The notes under the pieces were generated by a model. It saw only the letters and a list, made by a program, of their open reading frames with translations, searched no databases and was not told the origin of the DNA. 50,876 nucleotides of DNA from the NCBI GenBank assembly GCA_017617295.1, contig JAFZWN010000113.1, positions 1 to 50,876 on the forward strand. The letters are read 5' to 3'. This DNA comes from Clostridiales bacterium (GTDB lineage: Bacteria > Bacillota > Clostridia > Saccharofermentanales > Saccharofermentanaceae). Positions 17,850 through 26,789 of the stretch are shown piece after piece (the first letter of the stretch is position 1; each line of letters begins with the position of its first letter). The position numbers and the translations under genes are program-made.

Positions 17850-19234
17850 GAGAATCTTTAAAATCTGATATAAATGATCTTCGTGTAAGGATGTCTGATG
17901 CCGTAACAAGTGAGAAGTGTATGGCGATCTACGTTATCTCTTTTATGATAACGATCCCGGTCGTTGAGCTGATATCACAGTTTAACGGTGTAATTTTCGG
18001 GGTCTCCGAATATATGATAACGGTCTTTTCTGTCATAGGCTTGTTCTTATGCTCACTGAACCTTTATCTGAACAATAAACGGCACTGGTCGGACTTCTTC
18101 TTTATTACGCTTCATATCTTTATGTTTCTTTCTCTGATCTTCTCTTCAAATATGGGAAGCCTCCAGGAAGTCACGTTTATAGATATAGAGTTTCCTCATG
18201 ATGTTATAGCATATTATTGTGCCATGTTTGCGGCATTCCGTTTATCGTCTTTTAAGTACCGGAAGAATGTAGTCTTTACTTTTATAGGAGTGAGTATCCT
18301 GCAGTTTACGGTGGGGATCTTTCAGTCATTCGGGATCAGGATCATTCCTCCTCAGTGGGAGCTGTTTAAAGATGAGATAACTCACGCTATGTACGGTATT
18401 ACTCAGAACTCGAATTATTACGGCGGGTTGACCGTATTGCTGTTTGGGCTTTTTACGTCACTCTTTATCTTTGCGGAGAATAAAAGTCAGAAGGTCATTT
18501 CCGGGATCCTTTTGGTGATCAGCACATACTGTACCGTCAATTCCATGGCCCGTCTTGCCTGGATAGGCGATCTTTTTGTATTCGTCTTTTTCGCAGTGTC
18601 TGCCACTGTCATGATCAGGATGGATCGAAGTAACGACCGGTACAGGGTTTACCTGAAGAGGTTTCTTTTTTCTTTTGTCTTTATCTTGACAGGAGTGCTG
18701 TTGTCGATCGCCAATCCGTATGAGCGTACGGCAATTCTAGATAAATTATTCAAATTTTCGGATGAAGCTAATAAGGGAGTGGGAGAACTCGGCAGCAGTC
18801 GATTATACATATGGCGTTTCTGCCTGGAATCAATACCAAAGCACTGGGTGACGGGTATAGGTTTCAGTAATATCCTGCAGTGCTTTTTTGAAAATCCGAA
18901 TTATATACCCAGGGCATATACTACCACACATGCCCATAATGTCTATCTCCATATTCTTACGACACAGGGAGTCTTCTCTTTTATCAACTATATGACCTTT
19001 CTGATCATCAGTGTGGTCAAGGCCGTAAAGAAGATAATCAATACTGATGATAATAAAGAACGGATCCTGACCTGGACATTCCTTGCGATGTTCACGGGTT
19101 ATGCTGTGGCGTCATTCTTCAATTGCCGCATCAGTTATATCGAATTCTATTTCTATATCGTTATCGGACTTATGAACCCGATCTCGGTTGAAGCACGCAA
19201 GCGCCCGAACGGTGCTTTGCGGAAAGCAGGATAG
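17846..19234 (+). CDS. O-antigen polymerase/ligase-like membrane protein, copy 2 of 3
   Basis: Second tandem paralogue of the Wzy/WaaL-type membrane enzyme, 462 residues with about 11-12 hydrophobic segments. The motif HAHNVYLHILTTQG near residue 361 follows the long external loop. The ATG at 17846 is chosen because it makes an ATGA overlap with the previous stop and aligns with copy 3; an upstream in-frame extension to 17747 overlaps copy 1 and is rejected. Its 3' end is nearly identical in DNA to copy 3, including a 77-base exact match (19046-19122 with 20445-20521), a sign of recent duplication or gene conversion. Confidence 0.82.
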   Translation: MRESLKSDINDLRVRMSDAVTSEKCMAIYVISFMITIPVVELISQFNGVIFGVSEYMITVFSVIGLFLCSLNLYLNNKRHWSDFFFITLHIFMFLSLIFSSNMGSLQEVTFIDIEFPHDVIAYYCAMFAAFRLSSFKYRKNVVFTFIGVSILQFTVGIFQSFGIRIIPPQWELFKDEITHAMYGITQNSNYYGGLTVLLFGLFTSLFIFAENKSQKVISGILLVISTYCTVNSMARLAWIGDLFVFVFFAVSATVMIRMDRSNDRYRVYLKRFLFSFVFILTGVLLSIANPYERTAILDKLFKFSDEANKGVGELGSSRLYIWRFCLESIPKHWVTGIGFSNILQCFFENPNYIPRAYTTTHAHNVYLHILTTQGVFSFINYMTFLIISVVKAVKKIINTDDNKERILTWTFLAMFTGYAVASFFNCRISYIEFYFYIVIGLMNPISVEARKRPNGALRKAG

Positions 19235-19235
19235 T

Positions 19236-20624
19236 ATGACAAGATCTGTAAGTTCAGAAATAAATGATCTGAGAAGCAAATATTCCGGCTTTATCCAGAG
19301 CGAAAAATGCATGGCGATCTATGTTATCTCATTTATGATAACGATCCCGGTCGTTGAGCTGATCTCACAGTTCATGGGCGTAATGTACGGAGTGTCAGAA
19401 TATATCCTGATGGTCTTCTCCATTGCCGGTCTTTTCCTGTGTTCGCTTAATCTGTTGATGAATAAGGGTAAAAGGCACTGGTCGGACTTTTTCTTTATCA
19501 CGCTTCATATCTTTATGTTTTTGTCGCTGATCTTTTCGCAGAATATGAAGAGTATCCAGGAAGCTGCATTCGGCGATGTCGAGTACCCGTACGATGTTAT
19601 CGGATACTATTGCGCGATGTTCGCGGCATTCCGTATGTCATCCCAAAAGTACAGAAAAGCCGTTATATCTGCTTTTGTGGGGATAAGTATCATTCAGTTT
19701 ACGGCAGGTGTTTTTCAAACATTTGATATGAGGATCATGTATCCTATGTGGCCGCAAGTCGGATATAATGAGTTCGCTATTTACGGGGTTACCCAGAATG
19801 CAAATTACTACTTCGGCATGACTGTTCTCTTTTTCGGCCTTTTGACGTCACTTTTTATCTTTACGGAGAAAAAGACATTAAGGATCTTTTTCGGAGTGCT
19901 GCTTACCGTCTGCACATACTGCTCAGCTAATTCAATGGCCCGCCTGGCCTGGGTGGGTGATACTGTTATCATTCTGTTCTTATTTATCTCGCTGACTATT
20001 ATGATCAGGAAAAAACGTCTGGAGAACAGATACAGGAAATATATGAAGCATCTGTTGTTTTCTCTGGTGGTCATTCTTGCCGGAGTAATACTTGCCATGT
20101 TGAATCCGAATGAACGGCCGGGTCTGTATTATCATCTGTTTAAGATCACGCAGGAAGGATATGACGATCCCGGAGAGCTTGGGAGCGGACGATTACGCAT
20201 ATGGTATTTCTGCCTTGCGTCTGTGCCCAAACACTGGCTGACCGGCATAGGTTTCAGCAATCTTGAGCAGTGCTTTACTGAAAATCCCGAATATATAAAC
20301 TATATCCAGGGACGTTATAAGACGCCTCATGCCCATAACGTGTACATCCATATCCTTGCCACACAGGGAGTGTTCTCATTGATCAACTACATGACATTCC
20401 TGATCATCAGTACCGTCAAGGCCGTAAAGAAGATAATCAATACGGATGATAATAAAGAACGGATCCTGACCTGGACATTCCTTGCGATGTTCACGGGTTA
20501 TGCTGTGGCGTCATTCTTCAACTGCCGTATCAGCTATATCGAATTCTATTTCTACATCGTTATCGGACTTATGAACCCGATAATAGCGGAAACAAAAAAG
20601 GGGAAGGTTTTATGTACGCGATAA
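19236..20624 (+). CDS. O-antigen polymerase/ligase-like membrane protein, copy 3 of 3
   Basis: Third tandem paralogue, also 462 residues, with the same helix layout and HAHNVYIHILATQG near residue 362. The ATG at 19236 is preferred over an in-frame upstream ATG at 19188 because it starts just after the copy 2 stop and matches the copy 2 N-terminus. Middle regions between the two copies differ much more than the ends, most of all in the external loop before the HAHN motif, where substrate choice would be expected. Its last codons overlap the metallophosphoesterase start by 13 bases. Confidence 0.82.
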   Translation: MTRSVSSEINDLRSKYSGFIQSEKCMAIYVISFMITIPVVELISQFMGVMYGVSEYILMVFSIAGLFLCSLNLLMNKGKRHWSDFFFITLHIFMFLSLIFSQNMKSIQEAAFGDVEYPYDVIGYYCAMFAAFRMSSQKYRKAVISAFVGISIIQFTAGVFQTFDMRIMYPMWPQVGYNEFAIYGVTQNANYYFGMTVLFFGLLTSLFIFTEKKTLRIFFGVLLTVCTYCSANSMARLAWVGDTVIILFLFISLTIMIRKKRLENRYRKYMKHLLFSLVVILAGVILAMLNPNERPGLYYHLFKITQEGYDDPGELGSGRLRIWYFCLASVPKHWLTGIGFSNLEQCFTENPEYINYIQGRYKTPHAHNVYIHILATQGVFSLINYMTFLIISTVKAVKKIINTDDNKERILTWTFLAMFTGYAVASFFNCRISYIEFYFYIVIGLMNPIIAETKKGKVLCTR

Positions 20625-21337
20625 TCTCTGATATACATGGCAATCTGTCTGCGCTTGGTAAGATCGACGAAGATCTCAGGAATTACGATATCGAAGGGAT
20701 AATCCTTCTTGGAGACCTTATCGATTACGGGATGCAGTCGAATGAGACGGTAGGATTTGTAAGAAATAACTGGTCAGATAAGATCATATGCAATATATGG
20801 GGGAACCACGAGAGAGCTATATTAACGCCTGATTACGATCATTTCTCGAGCAGTAGAGGAGTCGAGTGCGCCAGGTATACCGCTTCGGTCCTTTCTCCTG
20901 AGACGGTCTCGTATCTTAACGGGGAACTCGATCACTCGGGAACGAATGAGCTTATCATTGACGGCAGGAAGATCCTTGCCGTTCACGGATCTCTCGAAGA
21001 TCCATACTGGAAGTCTGTCTGTCCCGACAATGTCAGAGGGGATTACAGTCCGTATGATATCGTGCTCTCGGGACACTCCCACTACAGTCATTGTTTTACG
21101 AAGTTCTACGACGTCGACGACCCTGTTATGCGTAACAAAAAAGCAGTCACCTTCATCAATCCCGGATCCGTGGGACAGCCGCGTAACCATAATCCCAAAG
21201 CTCAGTATGCACTCCTCGATGTTTCCTCGATGAATGTAATTATGAGGGCAGTGTCGTATAATATAGATGCCGCCATGGCACTTTATAACGGTCAGGTGGA
21301 CGAGTTTTATAAGACAAGATTAAAAAACGGAGTGTAG
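20612..21337 (+). CDS. Calcineurin-like metallophosphoesterase
   Basis: Two-metal phosphoesterase of about 241 residues. All five metal-site motifs are seen: SDIHGN at 6-11, GDLIDYG near 36, WGNHE near 62, VHGS near 127 and GHSHY near 153, followed by the NPGSVGQPRN loop of YfcE-type phosphodiesterases. It hydrolyses a phosphomonoester or diester; the substrate cannot be read. It overlaps the third polymerase and is five bases from a sugar-nucleotide dehydrogenase gene, so removal of a phosphate from a glycan or phosphonate intermediate is possible. No signal peptide: cytoplasmic. Confidence 0.85.
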   Translation: MYAIISDIHGNLSALGKIDEDLRNYDIEGIILLGDLIDYGMQSNETVGFVRNNWSDKIICNIWGNHERAILTPDYDHFSSSRGVECARYTASVLSPETVSYLNGELDHSGTNELIIDGRKILAVHGSLEDPYWKSVCPDNVRGDYSPYDIVLSGHSHYSHCFTKFYDVDDPVMRNKKAVTFINPGSVGQPRNHNPKAQYALLDVSSMNVIMRAVSYNIDAAMALYNGQVDEFYKTRLKNGV

Positions 21338-21342
21338 ATACC

Positions 21343-22347
21343 ATGAAGAGGCTGTATGTAATAAGCGGTGTGACAGGCATGACCGGTAATGAACTGGTCA
21401 GACAGATCCTGTCGGGAGATCCCGATGACAAGATAATAGGATTTGATAATTTCTTCGCATCTTCGATAGACACTGTAAAGGACTGCATCGACAACAGCAG
21501 GTTCATCTTTTTTGAGTACGACCTGAATAACGATGACCAGATGAGGGAGATCGAGGGGATAGTCGATAAGTACAAAGCGGCCTTTGACGAGCTCGTCTAT
21601 ATCAACTGCGCGGCGGTCGTTCATACGGAGCATTTCTATCACGTATATGAGACTTTTGAGACCAATGTTACCGGCATGAACAAGTTTCTGGAGCAGGCGA
21701 TCAGGACCGGAGCGCAGAAGTTCATCAACTGTTCCACCTCCGAAGTCTATTCCATGAATTCCTGGAACGAGAACGGCGGAGTCAGGGAAGACGATTACAT
21801 AACCATGGCTGATGCCGAGCACAGCCAGAGGACGAGCTACGCCACGGGTAAGCTCCTGACGGAATTCTTTATGAAGGATGCAGTCGATACGGGTAAGATA
21901 AAGGGCTGTTCGATAAGATTTGCCAATGTATACAGCCGCGACGAGAGATATCCCAAGCACGTCATCCCGTTTATCATCGACAGTTTCAAGAATAACGGCA
22001 AGGTCGTTCTGCTGGAGAACAGCAAGAAGAACAGAAGGACTTTCCTTAATAACTACGATTCCTGCAGTGCGGTGCTCGCGCTGGCCGAAGCCGATGCCGC
22101 TTTAGACGGGACGATCTATAATGTTGCGACCGATGAGGAGATCAGCATGATCGATCTGGCCAAGCTGATCGCGGAGAAGATGGGGATAGCTGATCCTTGT
22201 ATTGAGTTCTCGGGTTACCGTGAATCTGATCCCGAGAGAAGGCTTCTGTCCACAGAGAAGATCAGGACACGTACCGGTTGGACTCCCGTAGTGGATCTGG
22301 ATAAGGGCCTTACCGAATGCATTAAGAACTATATGGTGGAAAAGTGA
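21343..22347 (+). CDS. NAD-dependent epimerase/dehydratase (extended SDR)
   Basis: Extended short-chain dehydrogenase, 334 residues. Cofactor loop GVTGMTGNE near residues 9-17 and catalytic TSYATGK near 164-170 (Tyr-xxx-Lys) with NCSTSEVY before it are clear. SIRFANVYS and the C-terminal GWTPVVDLDKGL are usual for nucleotide-sugar epimerases and dehydratases. It overlaps the nucleotidyltransferase gene. It may make a sugar nucleotide of the glycan or, given the phosphonate genes that follow, act on a phosphonate-linked intermediate; the sequence does not decide. Confidence 0.8.
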   Translation: MKRLYVISGVTGMTGNELVRQILSGDPDDKIIGFDNFFASSIDTVKDCIDNSRFIFFEYDLNNDDQMREIEGIVDKYKAAFDELVYINCAAVVHTEHFYHVYETFETNVTGMNKFLEQAIRTGAQKFINCSTSEVYSMNSWNENGGVREDDYITMADAEHSQRTSYATGKLLTEFFMKDAVDTGKIKGCSIRFANVYSRDERYPKHVIPFIIDSFKNNGKVVLLENSKKNRRTFLNNYDSCSAVLALAEADAALDGTIYNVATDEEISMIDLAKLIAEKMGIADPCIEFSGYRESDPERRLLSTEKIRTRTGWTPVVDLDKGLTECIKNYMVEK

Positions 22348-23111
22348 TGAGAACAGCGATAATTACGATAGCCGGGATCTCGAGCCGGTTTAACGAAGGT
22401 ATACCTGAAGACAAGAAAGTCCTCAAAGCCATATATACAGAGGGCGGGCCTGAAGATACGCTCCTGTACCGTCTTCTGGTGAAGTGTTCTTATGCCGACA
22501 GGATCGTGATCGTGGGAGGATATAAGTTTGAAGATCTGGAGATCTTTATCGATACTTATCTGAGATCGAAGTTTCCTCAGATCGTCCTGGTACGTAACGA
22601 TCACTTCTCTGATCTGGGATCAGGGTACAGTCTATATCTCGGCATCAAAGAGGCTTCGGATCCCGAATGTGACGAGATACTGTTTGTCGAGGGTGATCTC
22701 GATATCGATGATGAGTCTTTCGGCAATGTCGTGTCGTCACCTCTATCGGTGCTTACTTATACGAATGAAACGATCTATGCCAATAAGGCTGTCGTTTTAT
22801 ACAGGAACGGTGACGGCAGATACAAGTATGCGTTTAACAGCTCGCACGGGCTTCTGTCTATAGACGAGCCCTTCTCGTGTATCCTGAATTCGGGTCAGAC
22901 CTGGAAGTTTACGGATATCGGGGCCTTGTTCAAAGCCTCGGAGGAATCTTATTCCGCGAATCCGGCGGATACAAATCTCGGGATAATACAGAGATATGTC
23001 GATCTGACCCGGACGGAGGATATCGAGCTCATTGGACTTCTCCGCTGGACCAACTGCAATACGCGTGAAGATTACAAAAAGATAAAAGGATATTGGGAGG
23101 CCGGCTCATGA
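22347..23111 (+). CDS. Nucleotidyltransferase, LicC/PntC-like (probable CTP-dependent)
   Basis: Sugar-nucleotidyltransferase-fold protein of 254 residues. It starts AIITIAGISSRFNEG, a relaxed form of the GxGxR loop, followed by KKVLKAI near 24 and the metal site EGDLDIDD near 112-119. The size and pattern fit LicC phosphocholine cytidylyltransferases; the homologous PntC activates 2-aminoethylphosphonate as a CMP ester. The phosphonate genes 1.2-4.4 kb downstream make that role attractive. ATG at 22347 shares its A with the previous stop (TGATG); GTG at 22344 is the alternative start. The substrate is inferred only from context. Confidence 0.7.
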   Translation: MRTAIITIAGISSRFNEGIPEDKKVLKAIYTEGGPEDTLLYRLLVKCSYADRIVIVGGYKFEDLEIFIDTYLRSKFPQIVLVRNDHFSDLGSGYSLYLGIKEASDPECDEILFVEGDLDIDDESFGNVVSSPLSVLTYTNETIYANKAVVLYRNGDGRYKYAFNSSHGLLSIDEPFSCILNSGQTWKFTDIGALFKASEESYSANPADTNLGIIQRYVDLTRTEDIELIGLLRWTNCNTREDYKKIKGYWEAGS

Positions 23112-24289
23112 AAAGCTTAACTGAAAGACTTCAGAACGTTGAAGGACATATCAGGGACGGAAAGATCACGATAATGATCATTGGACTGGGTTCGGTCGGG
23201 ACTTATCTTCTTGATTATCTTGTCAGCCGTAATGATGAAGCAATAAGGATCGTGGTCGTTGGCAGGAACTTCGAGAAGATGGAGAAGAATGTCAATATCG
23301 TCCGTGTCGCTGCTCTGATAAGAGGTCTTAATAAGACTGCTATAGATATCGAATCGGGAGTCGATCTGAACGATATCTCCGCGATCGAAGCCGCGGTCAG
23401 AAAATACAGTCCTGACTTTATAGTCAATTCGAGCAGAGCATATCCCGGTCTCAAATACGGGAGCATCTCCTGGAGCAATGTCAGGGCATATGGTATCTGG
23501 ACACCTCTGGCCATCAGGTTTACCAAGAATATCATGGAAGCCTGTGACAGAGCGGATACTGATGCAGTCGTTATCAACACTTCATATTCGGATGCGGTAA
23601 TACCGTGGCTTAAAAGTGCCGGTAAGGCATATCCCGATTTTGGAAGCGGTAACCTGAACCATCTGGTCCCCCGGATCAAGTTCGCAGTCGCGGATATCCT
23701 GGGGGTTCCCGATTTCTGGAATGTTGATCTGCAGTTCGCGGCAGGTCATTTCCACGATGTCGTTATCAGTAAGGAAGGACAGGCCGAGGGTGTCGATCTT
23801 CCTCTAAAGGTCTACTACAAAGGTATTGAGAAGGATATTGCTCCCGGTGAGATATATTCCCGCTGTAATATCAGTATGCCCGTTGATCAGCAGAGGAACA
23901 TGATGAACGCATCCAGTAACTACCGGATAATCGATGCGGTGATCGAAGCGGTAAGAACGGGCGTATCCCAGAAGATCTTCTCTCCCGGAGTGTTCGGGAA
24001 TATCGGAGGTTATCCCGTAAAGATCGGATATGAAAACGGTTCTCTTGATGCATCGATCGATGAGTCGGTATTTACTTTTGAGCAGATGGATAAAGCCAAT
24101 CGTGAATCCATGGCGCTGGACGGTGTTGAAGACGTAAAAGACGGTTACCTGATCTATACAGACTTCCTGATCGAAAAGGCTCAGAAGGCATTTGGCGTCA
24201 CGCTGCCCAAAAAGGTTGCTTTCGAAGATATAGAGAAGACGGCGGAGTTCATTATCGATGATATAATAACACCGCAGACAAATAAGTAA
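23108..24289 (+). CDS. Rossmann-fold dehydrogenase of unknown substrate
   Basis: I do not recognise a close family. The N-terminal dinucleotide fold is clear (IMIIGLGSVGTYLLDYL near residues 22-38, then IVVVGR near 47). The rest has no known catalytic signature, only conserved-looking GHFHDVV near 219 and a region predicted to bind a polar substrate. It could be of the saccharopine-dehydrogenase-like or dehydrogenase type acting on a carbonyl. The ATG at 23108 has GGGAGG eight bases before it and an ATGA overlap, so the in-frame TTG at 23093 is rejected. It sits between a nucleotidyltransferase and PEP mutase, so reduction of phosphonoacetaldehyde or of a sugar keto group are both guesses. 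Confidence 0.5.
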   Translation: MKSLTERLQNVEGHIRDGKITIMIIGLGSVGTYLLDYLVSRNDEAIRIVVVGRNFEKMEKNVNIVRVAALIRGLNKTAIDIESGVDLNDISAIEAAVRKYSPDFIVNSSRAYPGLKYGSISWSNVRAYGIWTPLAIRFTKNIMEACDRADTDAVVINTSYSDAVIPWLKSAGKAYPDFGSGNLNHLVPRIKFAVADILGVPDFWNVDLQFAAGHFHDVVISKEGQAEGVDLPLKVYYKGIEKDIAPGEIYSRCNISMPVDQQRNMMNASSNYRIIDAVIEAVRTGVSQKIFSPGVFGNIGGYPVKIGYENGSLDASIDESVFTFEQMDKANRESMALDGVEDVKDGYLIYTDFLIEKAQKAFGVTLPKKVAFEDIEKTAEFIIDDIITPQTNK

Positions 24290-24299
24290 GGGGAATAAG

Positions 24300-25595
24300 A
24301 TGAAGACAGTATATACATGTTTTGCCACGGATGTCATTCATGAAGGACATCTTAACATAATAAAGGAGGCTGCCTCGTACGGCCGCGTCGTTATCGGCTG
24401 CCTGTCGGATCGGGCGTCCATCAGATATAATAAGTTTCCCACTCTGACGCAGGAGCAGAGGATAGAGCTTTACAGATCCCTCGACGGAGTATCCGATGTG
24501 GTCGTTCAAAACGATATCCTGTACGATGATATCATCGATTCCCTTCACCCTGATTATATCGTTCACGGAGATAACTGGAAGGAAGGCCCGATGAAGGCCA
24601 TACGTTCTCATGTTGCAGGGAGGCTGGCTTCATACGGGGGAGAAGTCATCGATGTCGCATATACCTATAATGAGGATGTCAGAAAGATCGACCTTCAGCT
24701 TAAAGAGAAGCTCGGAATGCCGGAGTTTAGAAGAAAGAGACTCCGCCAGCTCTTAAATATGACCCCGATCGTAAAGGCCATGGAAGCTCACGACGGTCTG
24801 ACCGGTCTCATAGTAGAGAAGACCTATATCGAGAATAACGGTATCTTTGATCAGTTCGATGCGATGTGGATCAGTTCCCTCTGCGATTCCACTGCCAAGG
24901 GTAAGCCCGATATCGAGCTGGTTGATATGACCAGCCGTTTCAGGACTATCGACGATATTACGGAAGTTACGACAAAGCCGATCATATTTGACGGCGACAC
25001 CGGAGGACTCACGGAGCACTTCGTTTATACTGTCCGTTCGCTTGAGAAGATGGGCGTATCAGCGGTCATAATCGAGGATAAGAAGGGGCTCAAGAAGAAT
25101 TCGCTCTTCGGTACGGAGGTCAAGCAGACCCAGGCTACGATCGAAGAGTTCAGCGAGAAGATCAGGGCGGGTAAGCGTGCCCAGCTGACGGATGACTTCA
25201 TGATCATCGCACGCATCGAGAGCCTTATACTCGAGCAGGGAATGGAGGATGCGCTCGCCCGTGCATCTGCGTTCGTCAGTGCCGGCGCTGACGGCATCAT
25301 GATCCATTCGCGTAAGAAAGATCCCGCCGAGATCCTCGAATTCTGCGACAGGTTCAGAGCGGCTGATCCCCAAACACCGATCGTTGTTGTTCCCTCTTCT
25401 TTTAACACCATAACAGAGGCGGAACTCGCTGAGCACGGAGTCAATATTGTTATCTATGCCAATCAGCTTACCAGGGCGGCTTTCCCTGCCATGCAGCAGA
25501 CCGCCGAAGATATCCTTAGATATCACAGGGCCAAGGAAGTCGATGACAGGCTGATGTCCATCAAGGATATCATCACACTGATCGACGAGATCTAA
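24300..25595 (+). CDS. aepX: Fused cytidylyltransferase - phosphoenolpyruvate mutase
   Basis: Two-domain protein of 431 residues. Residues 1-135 are a cytidylyltransferase-like domain with the HEGH nucleotide motif at 15-18 and HGDNWKEG near 90. Residues 145-431 are PEP phosphomutase, which converts phosphoenolpyruvate to phosphonopyruvate and so makes the C-P bond. The mutase signature EDKKGLKKNS is at 259-268 and the Mg2+ site FDGDTGG near 223. The fusion links C-P bond formation with CMP activation of the later phosphonate. The decarboxylase that pulls the unfavourable mutase equilibrium follows 13 bases downstream. The nucleotide-binding tail of domain 1 is weak, so its activity is less sure than that of the mutase. 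Confidence 0.92.
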   Translation: MKTVYTCFATDVIHEGHLNIIKEAASYGRVVIGCLSDRASIRYNKFPTLTQEQRIELYRSLDGVSDVVVQNDILYDDIIDSLHPDYIVHGDNWKEGPMKAIRSHVAGRLASYGGEVIDVAYTYNEDVRKIDLQLKEKLGMPEFRRKRLRQLLNMTPIVKAMEAHDGLTGLIVEKTYIENNGIFDQFDAMWISSLCDSTAKGKPDIELVDMTSRFRTIDDITEVTTKPIIFDGDTGGLTEHFVYTVRSLEKMGVSAVIIEDKKGLKKNSLFGTEVKQTQATIEEFSEKIRAGKRAQLTDDFMIIARIESLILEQGMEDALARASAFVSAGADGIMIHSRKKDPAEILEFCDRFRAADPQTPIVVVPSSFNTITEAELAEHGVNIVIYANQLTRAAFPAMQQTAEDILRYHRAKEVDDRLMSIKDIITLIDEI

Positions 25596-25608
25596 AGGAG
25601 AACCCTTA

Positions 25609-26727
25609 ATGAAAGTCGAGAGATTAGTCGAGATAATTGGATCCGATTTCTATACGGGAGTTCCCGATTCGCAGCTGAAATCGCTTTGTAACTTCCTGAT
25701 GGATCGATACGGGATAGACCCGAAGCACCATCTTATAGCAGCCAATGAAGGCAACTGTACTGCCATAGCGGCAGGTTACCATCTGGCGACAGGCAGGGTT
25801 CCCGTCGTTTATATGCAGAACAGCGGCGAGGGCAATATAATAAACCCCGTTGCTTCCCTTATGAATGACAAGGTCTATGCGATCCCTTGTGTATTTATAA
25901 TCGGCTGGAGGGGAGAACCCGGAGTTCACGACGAGCCCCAGCATATCTACCAGGGCGAGGTCACCCTTAAGCTTCTTGAGGATATGGGCATCGAATCCTT
26001 TATCATCGGACCCGATACGACCGATGACGAAGTCTCCGGGGCAATGGAGCATTTTAAGGATGTGCTCGCTTCCGGCAGGGATGTTGCTTTTGTGATCAGA
26101 AAAGGCGCCCTGACCGACGCTCCCAAGGTTGCTTACACTAATGAAAATCTTATGGGGCGCGAAGAGATCATCCGTCATATAACTTCCGTGACGGGGACAG
26201 ATCCGATAATCAGTACGACCGGCAAGGCCAGCCGCGAGCTGTTCGAGATACGCGAAGCGAACGGTCAGCCTCACGGCTTCGACTTCCTTACTGTCGGCTC
26301 TATGGGACACAGCAGTTCCATCGCTCTCGGCGTGGCGGTCAGTAAGCCCGGAACAAAGGTCTGGTGCATAGACGGCGACGGAGCCGTACTCATGCATATG
26401 GGGTCCATGGCAGTGAACGGATCTGTCGCACCTTCCAATCTGGTGCATATCGTGATCAATAACGGTGCTCACGAGACAGTCGGAGGCATGCCCACGGTGG
26501 CTTCGTCTGTCGATCTGGTTGCAATAGCGAAGGCCTGCGGGTACAAAAATTCCGTCCGTGTCGATTCTTTCGATGATCTTGACAGGGCTTTAAAAGATGC
26601 CAAAGAAAGAGATGAACTGAGCTTCATAGAAGTCTTATGCAGCATCGGTTCGAGAAGCGACCTCGGCCGGCCCACTACTACTGCGTTGGAAAACAAAGAG
26701 AACTTTATGAAGCAACTTAACAGTTGA
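25609..26727 (+). CDS. aepY: Phosphonopyruvate decarboxylase
   Basis: Thiamine-diphosphate enzyme that decarboxylates phosphonopyruvate to phosphonoacetaldehyde and makes C-P bond formation irreversible. It has the family's FYTGVPDSQLK start (near 14), AANEGNCTAIAAGYH with the catalytic Glu near 47, WRGEPGVHDEPQH near 103, and the metal-binding CIDGDGAVLMHMGS...NNGAHET block near 253-290. 372 residues is usual. Together with the preceding PEP mutase it defines a phosphonate pathway. No class V AEP transaminase (PhnW type) is in the window, so whether the aldehyde is aminated or reduced is open. Confidence 0.93.
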   Translation: MKVERLVEIIGSDFYTGVPDSQLKSLCNFLMDRYGIDPKHHLIAANEGNCTAIAAGYHLATGRVPVVYMQNSGEGNIINPVASLMNDKVYAIPCVFIIGWRGEPGVHDEPQHIYQGEVTLKLLEDMGIESFIIGPDTTDDEVSGAMEHFKDVLASGRDVAFVIRKGALTDAPKVAYTNENLMGREEIIRHITSVTGTDPIISTTGKASRELFEIREANGQPHGFDFLTVGSMGHSSSIALGVAVSKPGTKVWCIDGDGAVLMHMGSMAVNGSVAPSNLVHIVINNGAHETVGGMPTVASSVDLVAIAKACGYKNSVRVDSFDDLDRALKDAKERDELSFIEVLCSIGSRSDLGRPTTTALENKENFMKQLNS

Positions 26728-26789
26728 GGGTCAGGAACGGAGTATAATGTAAGGTACGACAGTTCTGACGATAAGGAAGAAGACGGCTT

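Noticed and set aside
26743..26748. TATAAT as an independent promoter before the WecE-like gene
   Set aside because: No acceptable -35 at 16-18 bases; the closest TTGAGG is only 13 bases away.
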